The position numbers and the translations under genes are program-made. A stretch of 64,000 nt of DNA from Lunularia cruciata (lineage: Eukaryota; Streptophyta; Marchantiopsida; Lunulariales; Lunulariaceae), in contig OX419759.1 of the NCBI GenBank assembly GCA_948567375.1, positions 19,684,744-19,748,743 on the forward strand. Direction: 5' to 3'. Under the pieces are notes generated by a model. It had not been told where the DNA came from. It saw nothing but the letters and a program-made list of their open reading frames with translations, and did not search any database. Shown piece by piece: positions 31,306 to 41,820 of the stretch (the first letter of the stretch is position 1; every line of letters begins with the position of its first letter).

Positions 31306-32595
31306 TAGCTCGTCACTACCCTTCCCAATAACAAGAATACTAGTTACAAGAGAGGAGAGTTCCAGCGGTTTTGTAACACGGGTGTTCAATCAAGTAGTCA
31401 TGGGTTTACCTCTAGCCTTTGATCTGCAATCTCCATAGCTAGGCACCTGCACCATCTCCAAGAGATCCACCAATGCTCATAGAGCTAGAACTTGTGGGTA
31501 CAGCCAATCTACCTCTAGAAACCAAGCCTAAAGTCATGGAGATATAGTCCCAAGACCAATATTGTCTCTATAGCTCAATCTCCTCCAAGTGAGCTCTCCT
31601 AGACTCATGGTATTCATCCATCGGCAGACCCTCCAAATGTTGAAATAATCTCTTCCATGCCATGAAGGGTGAACAAAGTCAAGTTCCACATCTATTGCAG
31701 ATCACACTAACTATCAAACTCTTGGATGAAGTCATCCAACTCAATGGTACCGACTGTACCAGAATAATGCTTATGACCTTTGGAGGCCCCATAAATCTAG
31801 TACATGCTCCACAACAATGGTACGGACACACCAAGTGCACTCTCAATTGAATTAGCTCTTGTATCAAACTTTGACTGAGAGAAATCTCCTCCCTCATTGG
31901 GACCTAAGATACAAGTTGATACCTAACACTACTTTGAGTAAACCTATTAACTATTGCAATGCTATCTCCTTTGGAATTCCCAAGAACTCTATTGTGACAA
32001 AGTAACCAAGAAGTGCAACCCGTAATTGCAACCTCCGCAAGTACACCACCAAGTGTCAACACTACCATCTAAAGCAAATAAACGTCACCAACTAGTATAG
32101 CTCTAATTACAAAAACTACACTAGGGGAAAGGGCAACCTTTAACCTACCATCACAACACGTACTCTCACGGCCTACAAGTCATCACTTCTTACCACTCTA
32201 GAGAGAAATACAAGTAGTTTGACTGGTCAAAACTAGAGCCTCACTACCGAGAGCACACTAGAGCACCAACGCTCTAAATTTAGGGCACCCCACAAAAACA
32301 TAGTGCACAAGCAAGAAGTACAAAATGGAGGGGGTCCAATAACAAGAAGGCTAAACAAAAACCTTCCAACTCATAAATCAGCATAGGACTGACTCTACCA
32401 CCATTTGACATTTGATATAATCAGAGTACCTAACTACTTCTTGAGCTAAGAGGACCACCAAGAATGGATCAAAATTCTTCTCTCCAAAATCTGAAGTAAA
32501 TCCTTCACAAAATCTAATGCAAATCTGACATAAATCCCTAAAAATAGCTAATCACCAAATCCTTTGCTAACTCTTCACTCGAGCCAAATTGGAAA
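31306..32595 (-). mobile_element. Remnant of an older element with gag-like strand and repeat X end
   Basis: 31306-31480 is the continuation of the sequence interrupted by element A; its relative is the reverse complement of 20460-20640. On the minus strand, 31900-31390 reads G-T-I-E-L-D-D-F-I-Q-E-F-D, then A-W-K-R-L-F-Q-H-L-E-G and E-Y-H-E-S-R-R-A-H-L-E-E-I-E, a Gag-like pattern with stops. 32144-32320 matches the low-coordinate end of the left arm of repeat X (from 20643) in the same orientation. No pol domain is present between these parts. Confidence 0.5.
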
Positions 32596-32599
32596 GACT

Positions 32600-32936
32600 T
32601 TTTGACTTTTTGACTTTATTTGACTTTATTTGACTTTATTTTACTTTTTGACTTTATTTGACTTTTAGTCTAGTAACTTGAGTTATTGCGGTTATTAGTA
32701 GCTTTGGTACGTAACTATTTTGCAAGTATATAAACAAGGGGTGAGGAGGTACTCATCATCCTTTCATTTGCAATTATCTCTCTCTCATTAAGTTCTCTAG
32801 TGAGCAATGTCTTGTGCCTTGGAGTGTTAGCCTTGGAGGAGTATGATGGAGTTGGGGTTCCTTGACTTCTTAGTCCATGGTGCGCTACCATAATAGCCAT
32901 CAGAGGTTCATCTTGAGTGAGAGATAGGCTGGTTCA
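32600..32936 (+). repeat. 5' LTR of gypsy element B, left-truncated
   Basis: Only the last ~340 bp of the ~690-bp LTR are present, ending GGCTGGTTCA. The break lies in an expanded TTTGACTTTAT repeat at 32597-32662, where full LTRs have one or two units. TATATAAACAAGGGG lies near 32730. Confidence 0.8.
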
Positions 32937-32979
32937 CATTTTTGGTTCCATTATCGGGACCTCTCAAGAAGGCAAGAAA

Positions 32980-33150
32980 ATGTTCTACATTCAATTTTAT
33001 ATTAGACAGAAGGAGGCTATGAGAGCTCACTTGGAGAGAACATTAGGAGAGGAGAGGGTTGAACTTATGTTAGAGAACCAAGATCCATTTGTATACCCTG
33101 TAGTTCATTATGATGTCTTTGAGATGATTTTGTATATCTTATACACATGA
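32980..33150 (+). CDS. Small ORF after the PBS, element B (56 aa)
   Basis: ATG at 32980 and stop TGA at 33148-33150; 56 codons as in element A. It opens M-F-Y-I-Q-F-Y-I-R-Q-K-E-A-M-R and contains E-R-T-L-G-E-E and V-V-H-Y-D. The length, start and stop positions are kept between copies although neighbouring non-coding sequence has indels. No known family. Confidence 0.4.
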   Translation: MFYIQFYIRQKEAMRAHLERTLGEERVELMLENQDPFVYPVVHYDVFEMILYILYT

Positions 33151-33778
33151 GAGGATTTTTAGAGATTGTGTGAGGTGGATTGTAGATTTTGGGGATAAAG
33201 GTGATTTTGGGCAAAATCTCAAATTTGAGATCTTGACTTGAGATTTCTACACATAATAGCTTGGGTTATATTATAGTTAGCACACTTAAAATTATTGTGA
33301 TAGCTACAGTGCTAGAATTCATACAGTGCTAGAATTTTTGAAAGTTGATAGGGTAAACTACTCCCGCAAATACATGCTCTCTGGAAAATTGTACAGAGTC
33401 TTTCATTTCTTCAATTTTAAGTGAATTTTCCTAAAAATTTCCAAGAAAATTGATTGCATTGTATCCTATTTGTTGCCTTAAAAATTAGAGAGAGATCATT
33501 CTTGCGCAGGGAGGTATGGGTTTTTGAAGTGAGGGGGGTGGTTTTCAAACCAAATCTGAAATATGTGTGCTAAATAGAAAGGTGTCTAGGCAAAATGGCT
33601 GAATTAAAAGATCTGAAATTTTGCAAGGAGGGAAGCCTTGGAGTTGTGATCAAGTGTAAAAAATTCTAGAGAACTCTCACATACTTGTTGAGAGATTTGA
33701 TTGAAATTGTGAGGAAGGGTCAATTCTGTAAAATTGAGATCTCATGCATGAGGAGTTTGAGAGCAACAAAAAGCATAT

Positions 33779-34260
33779 TTGAGTGTTAAGATTCATCTTA
33801 GGAACATAGAGGGTCATCAAAAGTGGAAATTGAGACTATGCAAGGTTCCCAAAGGGTTTGAGGAGATTTTAGGGATGGATTTGAGGAAAAGAGAGTTTAC
33901 AATAGAATTTGAAGAGAGTGTTGAGAGGATCCAAAAACATACGCCACTTGGAAGAAAGAGTGAGTCTAAGTGCTTTCTATGTGGAGAGAAGGGACATAAG
34001 GCAAGTTCATGTCCATTGACCTTTGAGAGCAAGAGATTGAGCAAAAGGAGAGGCTTACTTGACTTGGGTTTGCATGTTGGACCTTCACCAAGATTAAGAG
34101 GGAGAAGATCTAAGACCAAGGAGTTGTGTGAGGTTGTGGAGTGGAAGGGCTTCCAAAAGAACATGAGTGTAGTGGAGTAAAAGCACTTTTGGAGACTTTG
34201 GTGAAGGATCTTGGAGAGAGTCTTAGTACAACTACAAAAATACTACCACCTTCATCACGA
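33779..34260 (+). pseudogene. Extra 5' ORF with CCHC zinc knuckle, element B
   Basis: It is the counterpart of the 25836-26309 frame in A. The zinc knuckle C-F-L-C-G-E-K-G-H-K-A-S-S-C lies at 33971-34012. The frame shifts near 34135, so the end homologous to A (L-L-E-T-L-V-K-D-L-G-E-S-L) is in another frame. Confidence 0.6.
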
Positions 34261-34506
34261 AGTGCTCAAGATTAGTGACGGAGGTAATTTCAACTTATGG
34301 ATAAACTATCCATGAGAGTTCGATTAATATGCACTCTAGGATTTGATGTTGCTATAGAAATCTTGGAGCAACCTGAACCTTTTGTGTTCCCTAGGGTGGA
34401 TTATTCTCAGATGGTGTTTAGTCATGTACATTCTCTATTAGTTATAGAGTGAGAGAAAGAAAAGAGAAAAAAAATTGAGAGAAAAGAAAGATAGTGAGAG
34501 GTTAAG

Positions 34507-35220
34507 ATGGGAAAACTTCCAGTTTTCTTTGGCAAGGATGGAGAAGATGTGGAGGCCTTTGTGAGAGACTTCAAGAGAGCTTGCATAAGAAACAATGAGA
34601 GGAGGAAGAATGAGTGGGCCTCATTATCACCTGATTTCTTTGAGGATGCAACACTTACATGGTACGAGTCAGAATACCAAAAGAGAGAGAGGAGAGATAG
34701 GGAAGAAGAGTCTTGGGAGAGTTTGACTTCAGCACTCAGTGAGAAAATTCTCCCAGATGAGGGTTATTAGAGATTGATGAGTAAGGTTACCTTTTCCAAA
34801 CAAGGAGATGGAGAGAAGAGAGAGTCTATGTGGAAAGAGTGAAAAAAGTAAGAAGCCAAATTTTGCATAGTGTTGAGGAAGGGTGGGGATGATGTGGAGA
34901 CTACTATGATTGGCATAGGAGCCATGCTCACCAAGAATTTTATAGGAGGGTTGAGACCACAAATAAGAAGCAAGGTGAGATATGAGAAACCTTCTTCCAA
35001 GGTTGAAGCTATCAAGATCACAATTCGTATGGAGGAGAGTTTGGAAGGGGATGAGAGTGATTTGGTGGTGATTTGGTGGTGAAGGAGGTTGTGCATCCTC
35101 CTCAAGGTTACAAGTATGGTGGAACTTCTGATACTTTGGTGGCGAGAGTTGCACCACAAGTAGTAGTTGCTCCAATTCTTGCACCTTCACCAAAGGATCC
35201 ACTTCAAACCATCACAGAAT
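34507..35220 (+). pseudogene. Gag of element B
   Basis: The frame opens M-G-K-L-P-V-F-F-G-K-D and runs to a stop at 34768, then continues in other frames (34870-35082) with G-I-G-A-M-L-T-K-N-F and R-S-K-V-R-Y-E-K-P. It has the same structure as the A gag. A duplicated GATTTGGTGGT lies at 35057-35080. Confidence 0.75.
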
Positions 35221-35243
35221 AACTTGCAGATTTCAAAATCAAT

Positions 35244-35951
35244 GTGGTACAACTATGGGAGAAAAGAGAGGTGGATCAGAATGTAGAGATAGGACCTAGG
35301 ACTTATGGAAACTATCCATATAGAAGAGGCAAACCAGCCAAAAATTTCAATGATAGAAATTGTTTTGGTTGTGGAGGAAGAGGCCATATCCAAAGGAATT
35401 GCCCAAATTCCACTTACCATGGAGGAAGGGGTTATGAGGGAGCCAATAGAGGGAAAGAGGGAGGTAGTGAAACCCAAGTGGCTCCTAATCCAAACGAAGG
35501 TAAGGGGATAACATCCATAGATGTGGTTGAGAGCAAGTATGAGAAGAGAGAGTGCTCAAACTCCAAGAATCTTAATTTGGAGTTTTTGGCACAAGAGAAG
35601 AAGAGAGCTCATTTTGTAGAGGATGTTCACTCTTCTCAAGGATTTAGTCCAAGCAAGGATACTCTTATGTCTACTAGGAGCACTCACACCTCAACACCAT
35701 CAAAAACAAAGACTCCAAGGAAGAAGTTGGGGATGGAGGATTTCTTTGTTTTAAAGCAACAATGGAACTATAATGTGTTGGAGGATGTTGGTAGTCACAA
35801 GGCTAACATCACAATGGGCCAATTGATTGCTTTGAACCCTACCTTGAGAAAGGAGCTTAGAGGGGGTTTGAGTTCTACAAGGAGCAAGAGGAAGAAGAAG
35901 GCAAAAGCTCTAGTATCAATGGGGGTGGTGGATGCTATGCCAGCACCATGA
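35244..35951 (+). CDS. Nucleocapsid to pre-protease region, element B (235 codons)
   Basis: An open frame with the zinc knuckle C-F-G-C-G-G-R-G-H-I-Q-R-N-C-P at 35361-35405. A Gly-rich patch and a Ser/Thr/Lys-rich hinge follow, then M-E-D-F-F-V-L-K-Q-Q-W-N-Y near 35733 and a basic K-R-K-K-K-A-K tail. It ends at a stop at 35949 just before the protease. This is the C-terminal part of Gag and the linker to Pol; A has lost most of it. Confidence 0.65.
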   Translation: MVQLWEKREVDQNVEIGPRTYGNYPYRRGKPAKNFNDRNCFGCGGRGHIQRNCPNSTYHGGRGYEGANRGKEGGSETQVAPNPNEGKGITSIDVVESKYEKRECSNSKNLNLEFLAQEKKRAHFVEDVHSSQGFSPSKDTLMSTRSTHTSTPSKTKTPRKKLGMEDFFVLKQQWNYNVLEDVGSHKANITMGQLIALNPTLRKELRGGLSSTRSKRKKKAKALVSMGVVDAMPAP

Positions 35952-35954
35952 GAG

Positions 35955-36275
35955 GCTTGTGAATATGCCTCCAAGATTGATGTGAGAGTGAATGGTCACA
36001 ACATCAAGGATGCATTGGTTGATGGAGGATCAACAATGAATGCCATGTCAAAAAGGTTGATGAAGAAGTTGGGTATGATACCCTCAAGACTTTCAACATT
36101 TGTGGTGAGCATGGCAAACAAGCAACAATTTTGACCAATACAAGTGATGGATAAAGTGGTAGTTTCAGTTATGGGAGTTCAAAACCTCATGACTTTCCAA
36201 GTCTTGAAGGATTCAAGCTATGACTTATTTCTTGGAAGGCCATGGTTGAGAGCAGCACACACAACTGATAGATGA
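35955..36275 (+). pseudogene. Aspartic protease of element B
   Basis: The + strand reads V-N-G-H-N-I-K-D-A-L-V-D-G-G-S-T-M-N with the active-site D-G-G at 36021-36029, and ends S-Y-D-L-F-L-G-R-P-W-L near 36211-36250, the retropepsin end motif. D-G-G-S is a usual variant in plant gypsy elements. An in-frame stop stands near 36132, and another follows the end motif. Confidence 0.75.
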
Positions 36276-36287
36276 CACAAAGGGTAC

Positions 36288-36614
36288 TTGAAGATTGGGT
36301 CATCAAACCATATAGTCACAATTCTTGTGACTAACACGACCAACACTTCACATTCAGATACACCATTTTCTGATTATTGGGAAGCAGATTCAAAAGAAGG
36401 AGCTTCAGGTGTGGATAGAAGCATGGAAGAGGAGACTTCCATAGAGGAGGATGAATCTCAATCTGATTCAAATGTGTATCCTTTGTGTGCTATGGATTTT
36501 GCACCTAAGCCAAAGATTTTGAAGGACCTAGATAAATCACAATTGATACTTTAAGAGGTAGAGAGAAGGTTATCTACCCTCAAGTATGGTCCAAATGTTA
36601 TCAAAGAAGAGAAG
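36288..36614 (+). pseudogene. Protease-RT linker of element B
   Basis: It is homologous to the C-terminal part of 27276-27911 in A, with the acidic E-E-D-E-S-Q-S-D-S patch. A stop at 36552 interrupts it before the RT frame. Confidence 0.55.
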
Positions 36615-37856
36615 GTGAGATTTGAGGAGATTTTCCACAAGTTCATCAATGTGTTTGCTTTTAGTTACAAGGATTTGAAGGAAGTCACCTTGGAGGAGCA
36701 CAAGATAGAAGTGGAGTCACATGCAAGACCAATCCGCCAAAAGAAACATCACATTAGCCCACTTATATCTTTGGTTGTGAAGGAGGAGATTGATAAGCTC
36801 AAGCAGGCTGGATTTATCTTTGAGGTAGAGAATTCAAAATGGGTGTCTCCAATTGTCATTGTGAAGAAAAAGAATGGTAAGCTTCAAGGATGTGTGGATT
36901 ACAAGAAGCTCAATGTTGTTACCAAGAAGGACTACTACCTATTGCCATTCATTGATGAGATCTTTGAAAAGGTTGCAAGTCATGAGAGGTACAGTTTTGA
37001 AGATGGTTATAGTGGATATAACCAAATCAAGATTGCACCACAACATCAACAACTCACCACATTCACCACATCTTGGAGAACTTATGCTTTCAAGGTCATG
37101 CCTTTTGGGCTTTGCAATGCTCCAGTCACATTCCAATGGTTCATGAACAAGGTATTTGAACCTTTTATTGGGAAATTTGTGAGAGACTTCATTGATGACT
37201 TTTGTGTCTATGGGAGCAAGGAGGAGCACTTTGAGCACATAATCAAGGTCTTGCAACACTTGGATGAGGCAAATGAATCACTCAACCCAAAGAGGTGTAT
37301 TTTTGGATGTGAAGAAGGTCTACTTTTAGGGCACATCATCTCCAAGGATGGAATAGCAATTGATCGTGAGAAGGTGAGGAAAATCTTAGACCTTCCATTC
37401 CCTTCAAGATTGACAAAGTTACGCCAATTCTTGGGGATAGTTGGATACTATAGGAGGTTCATCTTCTCATTTTCCAACAAGGCTTATGCATTGACCATCT
37501 ACATGAAGAAGGATGTAGATTACATGGTGATTTTGGAGGACAAGGAGTCTCTCAAAGCTTTTGACAAGCTCAAGCAATCCCTTGTTGTAGCTCCAATTCT
37601 TGCTAAACCTGATTGGAGTAAGCCTTTCATCCTTTGCACTGATGCTTCTAATGTAGCTATAGGATGCACTCTGAGTCAATTAGACCAAGATGGGCATGAT
37701 CATCCAATAGCTTATGCTAGTAGGCAGATGGTTTCAGTAGAGAAGACCTACTTTGTCATAGAGAGAGAACGGTTGGCAATGATATTTGGTCTGAAGAAGT
37801 TTAGACACTACTTGATTGGAGGGAAACCACCATTGTCACGGATCACAAGGCTTTGA
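36615..37856 (+). CDS. Reverse transcriptase and part of RNase H, element B (413 codons)
   Basis: All RT motifs listed for A are present, including F-G-L-C-N-A-P and F-I-D-D at 37188-37199. RNase H shows T-D-A-S-N-V-A-I-G and, unlike A, the intact E-R-E-R-L-A segment. A one-base deletion near 37823, in G-G-K-P-P where A has G-G-K-T-T, throws the frame out; the rest continues at 37853. Confidence 0.85.
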   Translation: MRFEEIFHKFINVFAFSYKDLKEVTLEEHKIEVESHARPIRQKKHHISPLISLVVKEEIDKLKQAGFIFEVENSKWVSPIVIVKKKNGKLQGCVDYKKLNVVTKKDYYLLPFIDEIFEKVASHERYSFEDGYSGYNQIKIAPQHQQLTTFTTSWRTYAFKVMPFGLCNAPVTFQWFMNKVFEPFIGKFVRDFIDDFCVYGSKEEHFEHIIKVLQHLDEANESLNPKRCIFGCEEGLLLGHIISKDGIAIDREKVRKILDLPFPSRLTKLRQFLGIVGYYRRFIFSFSNKAYALTIYMKKDVDYMVILEDKESLKAFDKLKQSLVVAPILAKPDWSKPFILCTDASNVAIGCTLSQLDQDGHDHPIAYASRQMVSVEKTYFVIERERLAMIFGLKKFRHYLIGGKPPLSRITRL

Positions 37857-39345
37857 AGTACATCTTCAACAAGCCTAATGTTGAAGGGAGACTAGCAAGG
37901 TGGATGATACTCTTGTCTGAGTATGACAACACCATTGAAGATAGGCTAGGAAAGAAACATGCAAATGTTGATTTGTTATCTAGGGCCTATGATCATGATG
38001 GAGATGAGCCAGTGGATGATTCCTTCCCAAATGAGGAACTCATGACAATCTCAATCACTCAAGAGGTTCGAATGGAGTACAAGGAGATTGTGGATTTTGT
38101 GACAAGAGGTAACTATCTAGAAGGGATGCATGCTAGGGAGAGGAAGACCCTTCCAGCAAGATCTAGACCTTACACAATGGTGGAGGATATTCTTTTTCAC
38201 CAAGGAGCATATGGTCTACTTCAAAGAGCAGTGGGTAAAGAAGAGTCTATCTTACTCATTAAGGAGTTTCATGAATGTTTAGTGTGTGGAGGACACTTTG
38301 TAGGAAAGGTGATTGCTTTCAAGATTCTAGATGCAGGTTACCATTGGAGAGGAATTTTCAAGGATTGTCTTGATTATTGCAAAACTTGTCATGATTGTCA
38401 AGCTTGTGCTAGAAAATCTACTTCCACTCCACCACTTAGATCAATTCTATTGCTATGACCTTTTGAGAAGTGGGTAATTGATTTTGTAGGTCCTCTCAAT
38501 AGAACCCCAAGGAACAATCGGTACATTGTGATAGTTATTGATAACCTTACTAAGTGGGTTGAGGCTAGACCATTGAGGGACAAAAATGAGAATGAAGTTG
38601 GTAGATTTTTATATAAACACATTATCACTAAGTTTGGATGCCATTTGGAGTTGGTTTTTGATAGAGGAGGAGAGTTTACAGGAAGCATCACTACAACCAT
38701 GCTACGACATTTCTCTATCATACATAGAGTAACTACCTCCTATAAGCCAAATTCCAATGGCTTGGCAGAGAGAACCAATCAGACCTTGTGCATGATGTTG
38801 GCCAAAGATGCAGAAATGGAGGGGGCTAAACATCATTGGGACAAGAGGATTCATGCAGTTTTGTGGGAGTATAGCACAACTATGAAGACTTCCATTGGAT
38901 ATTCTTCATTTCAATTGGTATATGGTATTGAGTCTACCTTACCTATTCACTTTGATCTTCCTATATTTCAAAGCATTTAAAGGAGATTGAAGAAGGCACA
39001 AGGAGGTGATGTAGAGAAGTCAAGGAAAGATCAACTCATGGAGTTGGAAGAGGCAAGAGCAGTTGCTATGGTTTGAGTGGAGCAAGCCCAAAGGAAACAA
39101 AAGGAGAGCTATGACAAGAGACAAGGCAAGAAGAAGGTGGAGCCTTTCAAAGAAGGTGATTGGGTCATGTTGTTTGATTTTATTCGATTCAAGAGAGTGC
39201 AAAAAACGTTTTTGCCTAAGTACTTTGGATTTTTCATAATGGAAAAGGTGTGGGGCAATTACACCTATGATCTCAAGGAGTTGGGAGGAAGGCACTTTGA
39301 TAGGATTAACCATGATAAGTTGAAAATGTACCATAGAAGGTAGAG
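37853..39345 (+). pseudogene. End of RNase H and integrase, element B
   Basis: From 37853 the frame resumes with K-Y-I-F-N-K-P and runs 201 codons to 38456, covering the RNase H end and the integrase zinc site (C-G-G-H-F-V-G, Y-H-W-R-G-I-F, C-K-T-C-H-D-C-Q). After a stop the core follows with D-F-V-G-P-L, F-D-R-G-G-E-F-T-G and N-G-L-A-E-R-T-N-Q (38528-38980). The C-terminal frame (39077-39343) has F-K-E-G-D-W-V and ends Y-H-R-R-stop. Only a few stops break it, fewer than in A. Confidence 0.85.
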
Positions 39346-39391
39346 AGACCTTCACTTTGAGCACAAAGTGAAAACTTAGTTCGGGGGTAAA

Positions 39392-40079
39392 TGTAACACC
39401 CATTTGTGCATGTGTGTGGTATTGTGATATTTGGCTTGGTATTACAAGTACTTGAGATATATTATTTATATACAGATAAAGGATGGTTCTACATTAGTCA
39501 TGATTAGCTAGAGTTAGTCATAGCTAAGATAGAAGGGACCTTACTTTAGAGGAAGTGGAAAAGATGAGCACCACTATTTTGGATTCTAGTATGTTGACTT
39601 GGTATTATTCTTAGGTGTTTGACTTTGAGGAAAGAATTGAGAACTCTTGGGCCCGCAAGCCTTTTTTTTGGATTCTTCTTTAATCCAAGGATAGCCCATG
39701 TGAAAGAAACCTTGACTTAGTGGTTGGGTCAAGATAAGATCATATGCTTAGTGGAATATGCCTATGTGAATGGATATTCCTTTCTACTTTTTGACTTCTT
39801 TTGACTTTTAGTCTAGTAACTTGAGTTACTGCGGTAATTAGTAACTTTGGTAAGTAACTATTTTGCAAGTATATAAACAAGGGGTGAGGAGGTACTCATC
39901 ATCCTTTCATTTGCAATTATCTCTCTCTCATTGAGTTTTGTAGTGAGCAATGTCTTGAGTCTTGGAGTGTCAGCCTTGGAGGAGTATGATAGAGTTGGGT
40001 TTCCTTGCCTTCTTAGTCCATGATGCTCTTCCATAATAGCCATCAAAGGTTTATCTTGAGTGAGAGACAGACCGGCTCA
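39392..40079 (+). repeat. 3' LTR of gypsy element B
   Basis: It opens TGTAACACCCATTTGTGCATG and ends ACCGGCTCA (688 bp). The TATA box TATATAAA lies at 39870-39877. The G-run GGGGGTAAA just before the LTR start is the likely polypurine tract. Confidence 0.9.
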
Positions 40080-40205
40080 TAGTACCCAAAACATGAAATC
40101 TGAGCATCGGAAAGTAGTCTATAAGTAATTGCAAAAATACCTCTAACTACTATCACGAGTACTCTAGTTTATGAGCAATCTAGATGCAACACTACAAATG
40201 GCATG
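40080..40205 (-). repeat. Fragment of the element D LTR
   Basis: TACCCAAAACATGAAATCTGA and the following blocks (GTAGTCTATAAGTAATT, CTCTAACTACTATCA, CACTACAAATGGCATGAC) match 12773-12890 in the same orientation. Confidence 0.7.
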
Positions 40206-41074
40206 ACAAAAGTACTCAAAGAAATGATACTAAAAAGCTTGGATGGGTGAGCACTTGGAATGATGTAGGATAATCCAAGTACTTGCAGGCTAACCTACTT
40301 GCAAGATGTTCAATGCTTGGAGTGATGTAGAATGATCCCAAATATTGGCAAGAAGGATGAGTTTATAGCCCAAATGATTTACCTGGCCAAGTATCAAGTT
40401 GGCAAGAAAAGATATGTCACAAAGGAGGATAAGAAGCACTCGGAGAGGTGTAGAATGTCAAGTGCCTAAGGAGGGAACAATACTCAAAGTGATGTGGAAT
40501 TATTTGGAGTGCTTGCAAGAGATGTAGCACTCAGAGTGCTGACAAATGAGTTGTATATGCCCAAGTTCCAAGTGCTACCTTGGCACTTGGCCTTAAGTGC
40601 CACTGCAATTTGAATGCACCACCAACAGCACTTGTTGCTGTCATCAGAAAAATAGCCCATGCGTACCCTTGATGCCATTTGGTGTGAAGTTTTTTTTCTC
40701 TTCTTCTTGTTGCAAGGAACTTGGATTTTTTTATGTCATTTGTCTCAGGAGTCATTTGATGCTATCTTGTCTTGAAAATATTTGATATGTTATTGCAATG
40801 CCAAAAGTGATTTGTGTTGTTGTAAACTCAAGAGTTATTTTTAATTTTGCTTGGCCCGGGTGTTTTTTTGATGTTCAAAAACTTGGGAGTTTGTGTGTGT
40901 CATAAGCTGAACTAGAAAGGGAAGTTTGAGCATCAAGGGAGGTTTGACTAGAACTGTGAGAAAGAGGGTTTAGGATTTAAAAGATGAGGATCTACTAGAA
41001 AAGAGGAGGTTTCAAGGAGGAAAGGGAGAGATATTTTGAATGAAGGAAAGGAATGGGAATGAATGGGTAGGTGT
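40206..41074. other. Unassigned sequence with short degenerate repeats
   Basis: Words such as CACTTGGA, GTGATGTAG and GCTTGGAGTG recur irregularly, in a style shared with 49830-50060. No coding frame was recognised. Confidence 0.4.
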
Positions 41075-41820
41075 GTTGTGACAACTTGGCAAATATCACT
41101 TTTGCGGTAATCGGGTAAGTAAAGTTTGTTCTTGCAGAGATACGATTCAGAAATGTCCAAATATGAAGTCAAAAGTCACAATTGCAATTCTTCTTGGTTT
41201 CTTCTTTATTCTCTTAGGTAGAAACTACACCCAAAAGAGAGTAACAAGCTCACAACCTTGGCAACTTGTCACAAATACACACATAATCACATCATAGCAA
41301 ATTCTGTCCAAACAACTCTTGATTGTGATGATTCAGATTCTCCTGAAGACGGCACTTCACTGCGAAGAACGATTTTGCCTCATAATTGTGTTCCACCCCT
41401 CTACTGAAGGCACAACTTCCTCGATCGAAATTGCTTCACATCAACTTCGTGCTGCACTCACCAATGCAAAATACTACTAACACTACAATTCCTCTCAGAT
41501 CTATCAAGGCATTGCTCCGATGCACTTCACTCAAGATCAAACACATAGAATGAAGATCAAGGCTGTAGATTCCAACATCCACAAACACATTGACTTGCTC
41601 TTCAGAATTCTCCACACACTCACAACTACAAACACAAAATTGACAATCGGAATTAAGCTTAAGCGACGAGTACTGAGAACAGCACTTCACTTTATCTATC
41701 TTCAGCAATTTGAATACTGAATAACATTGTACTGCGAATGCTCCACTTAAATACTGAAGCAAACGGCAGACTTGCCTACCTAGGCACCGCTTCCTAACAT
41801 CTCTTCCTACCTACAGATCC
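41075..41820 (-). repeat. LTR-like repeat L, copy 2
   Basis: Homologous to 5819-6580 in the same orientation. Shared blocks include the TGTGACAAC opening, GTAAGTAAAGTTTGTTC, CTTGATTGTGATGATTCA and AGGCACAACTTCCTC. Confidence 0.7.

Larger units (their letters stand above)
32600..40079 (+). mobile_element. Ty3/gypsy element B, longest internal region
   Basis: It belongs to the same family as A, with the same gene order and similar LTRs, and it retains the protease region missing from A. The 5' LTR is truncated; the 3' LTR is complete. Downstream, 40080-40205 is a fragment of the element D LTR, so B probably inserted into such an LTR. Confidence 0.85.
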
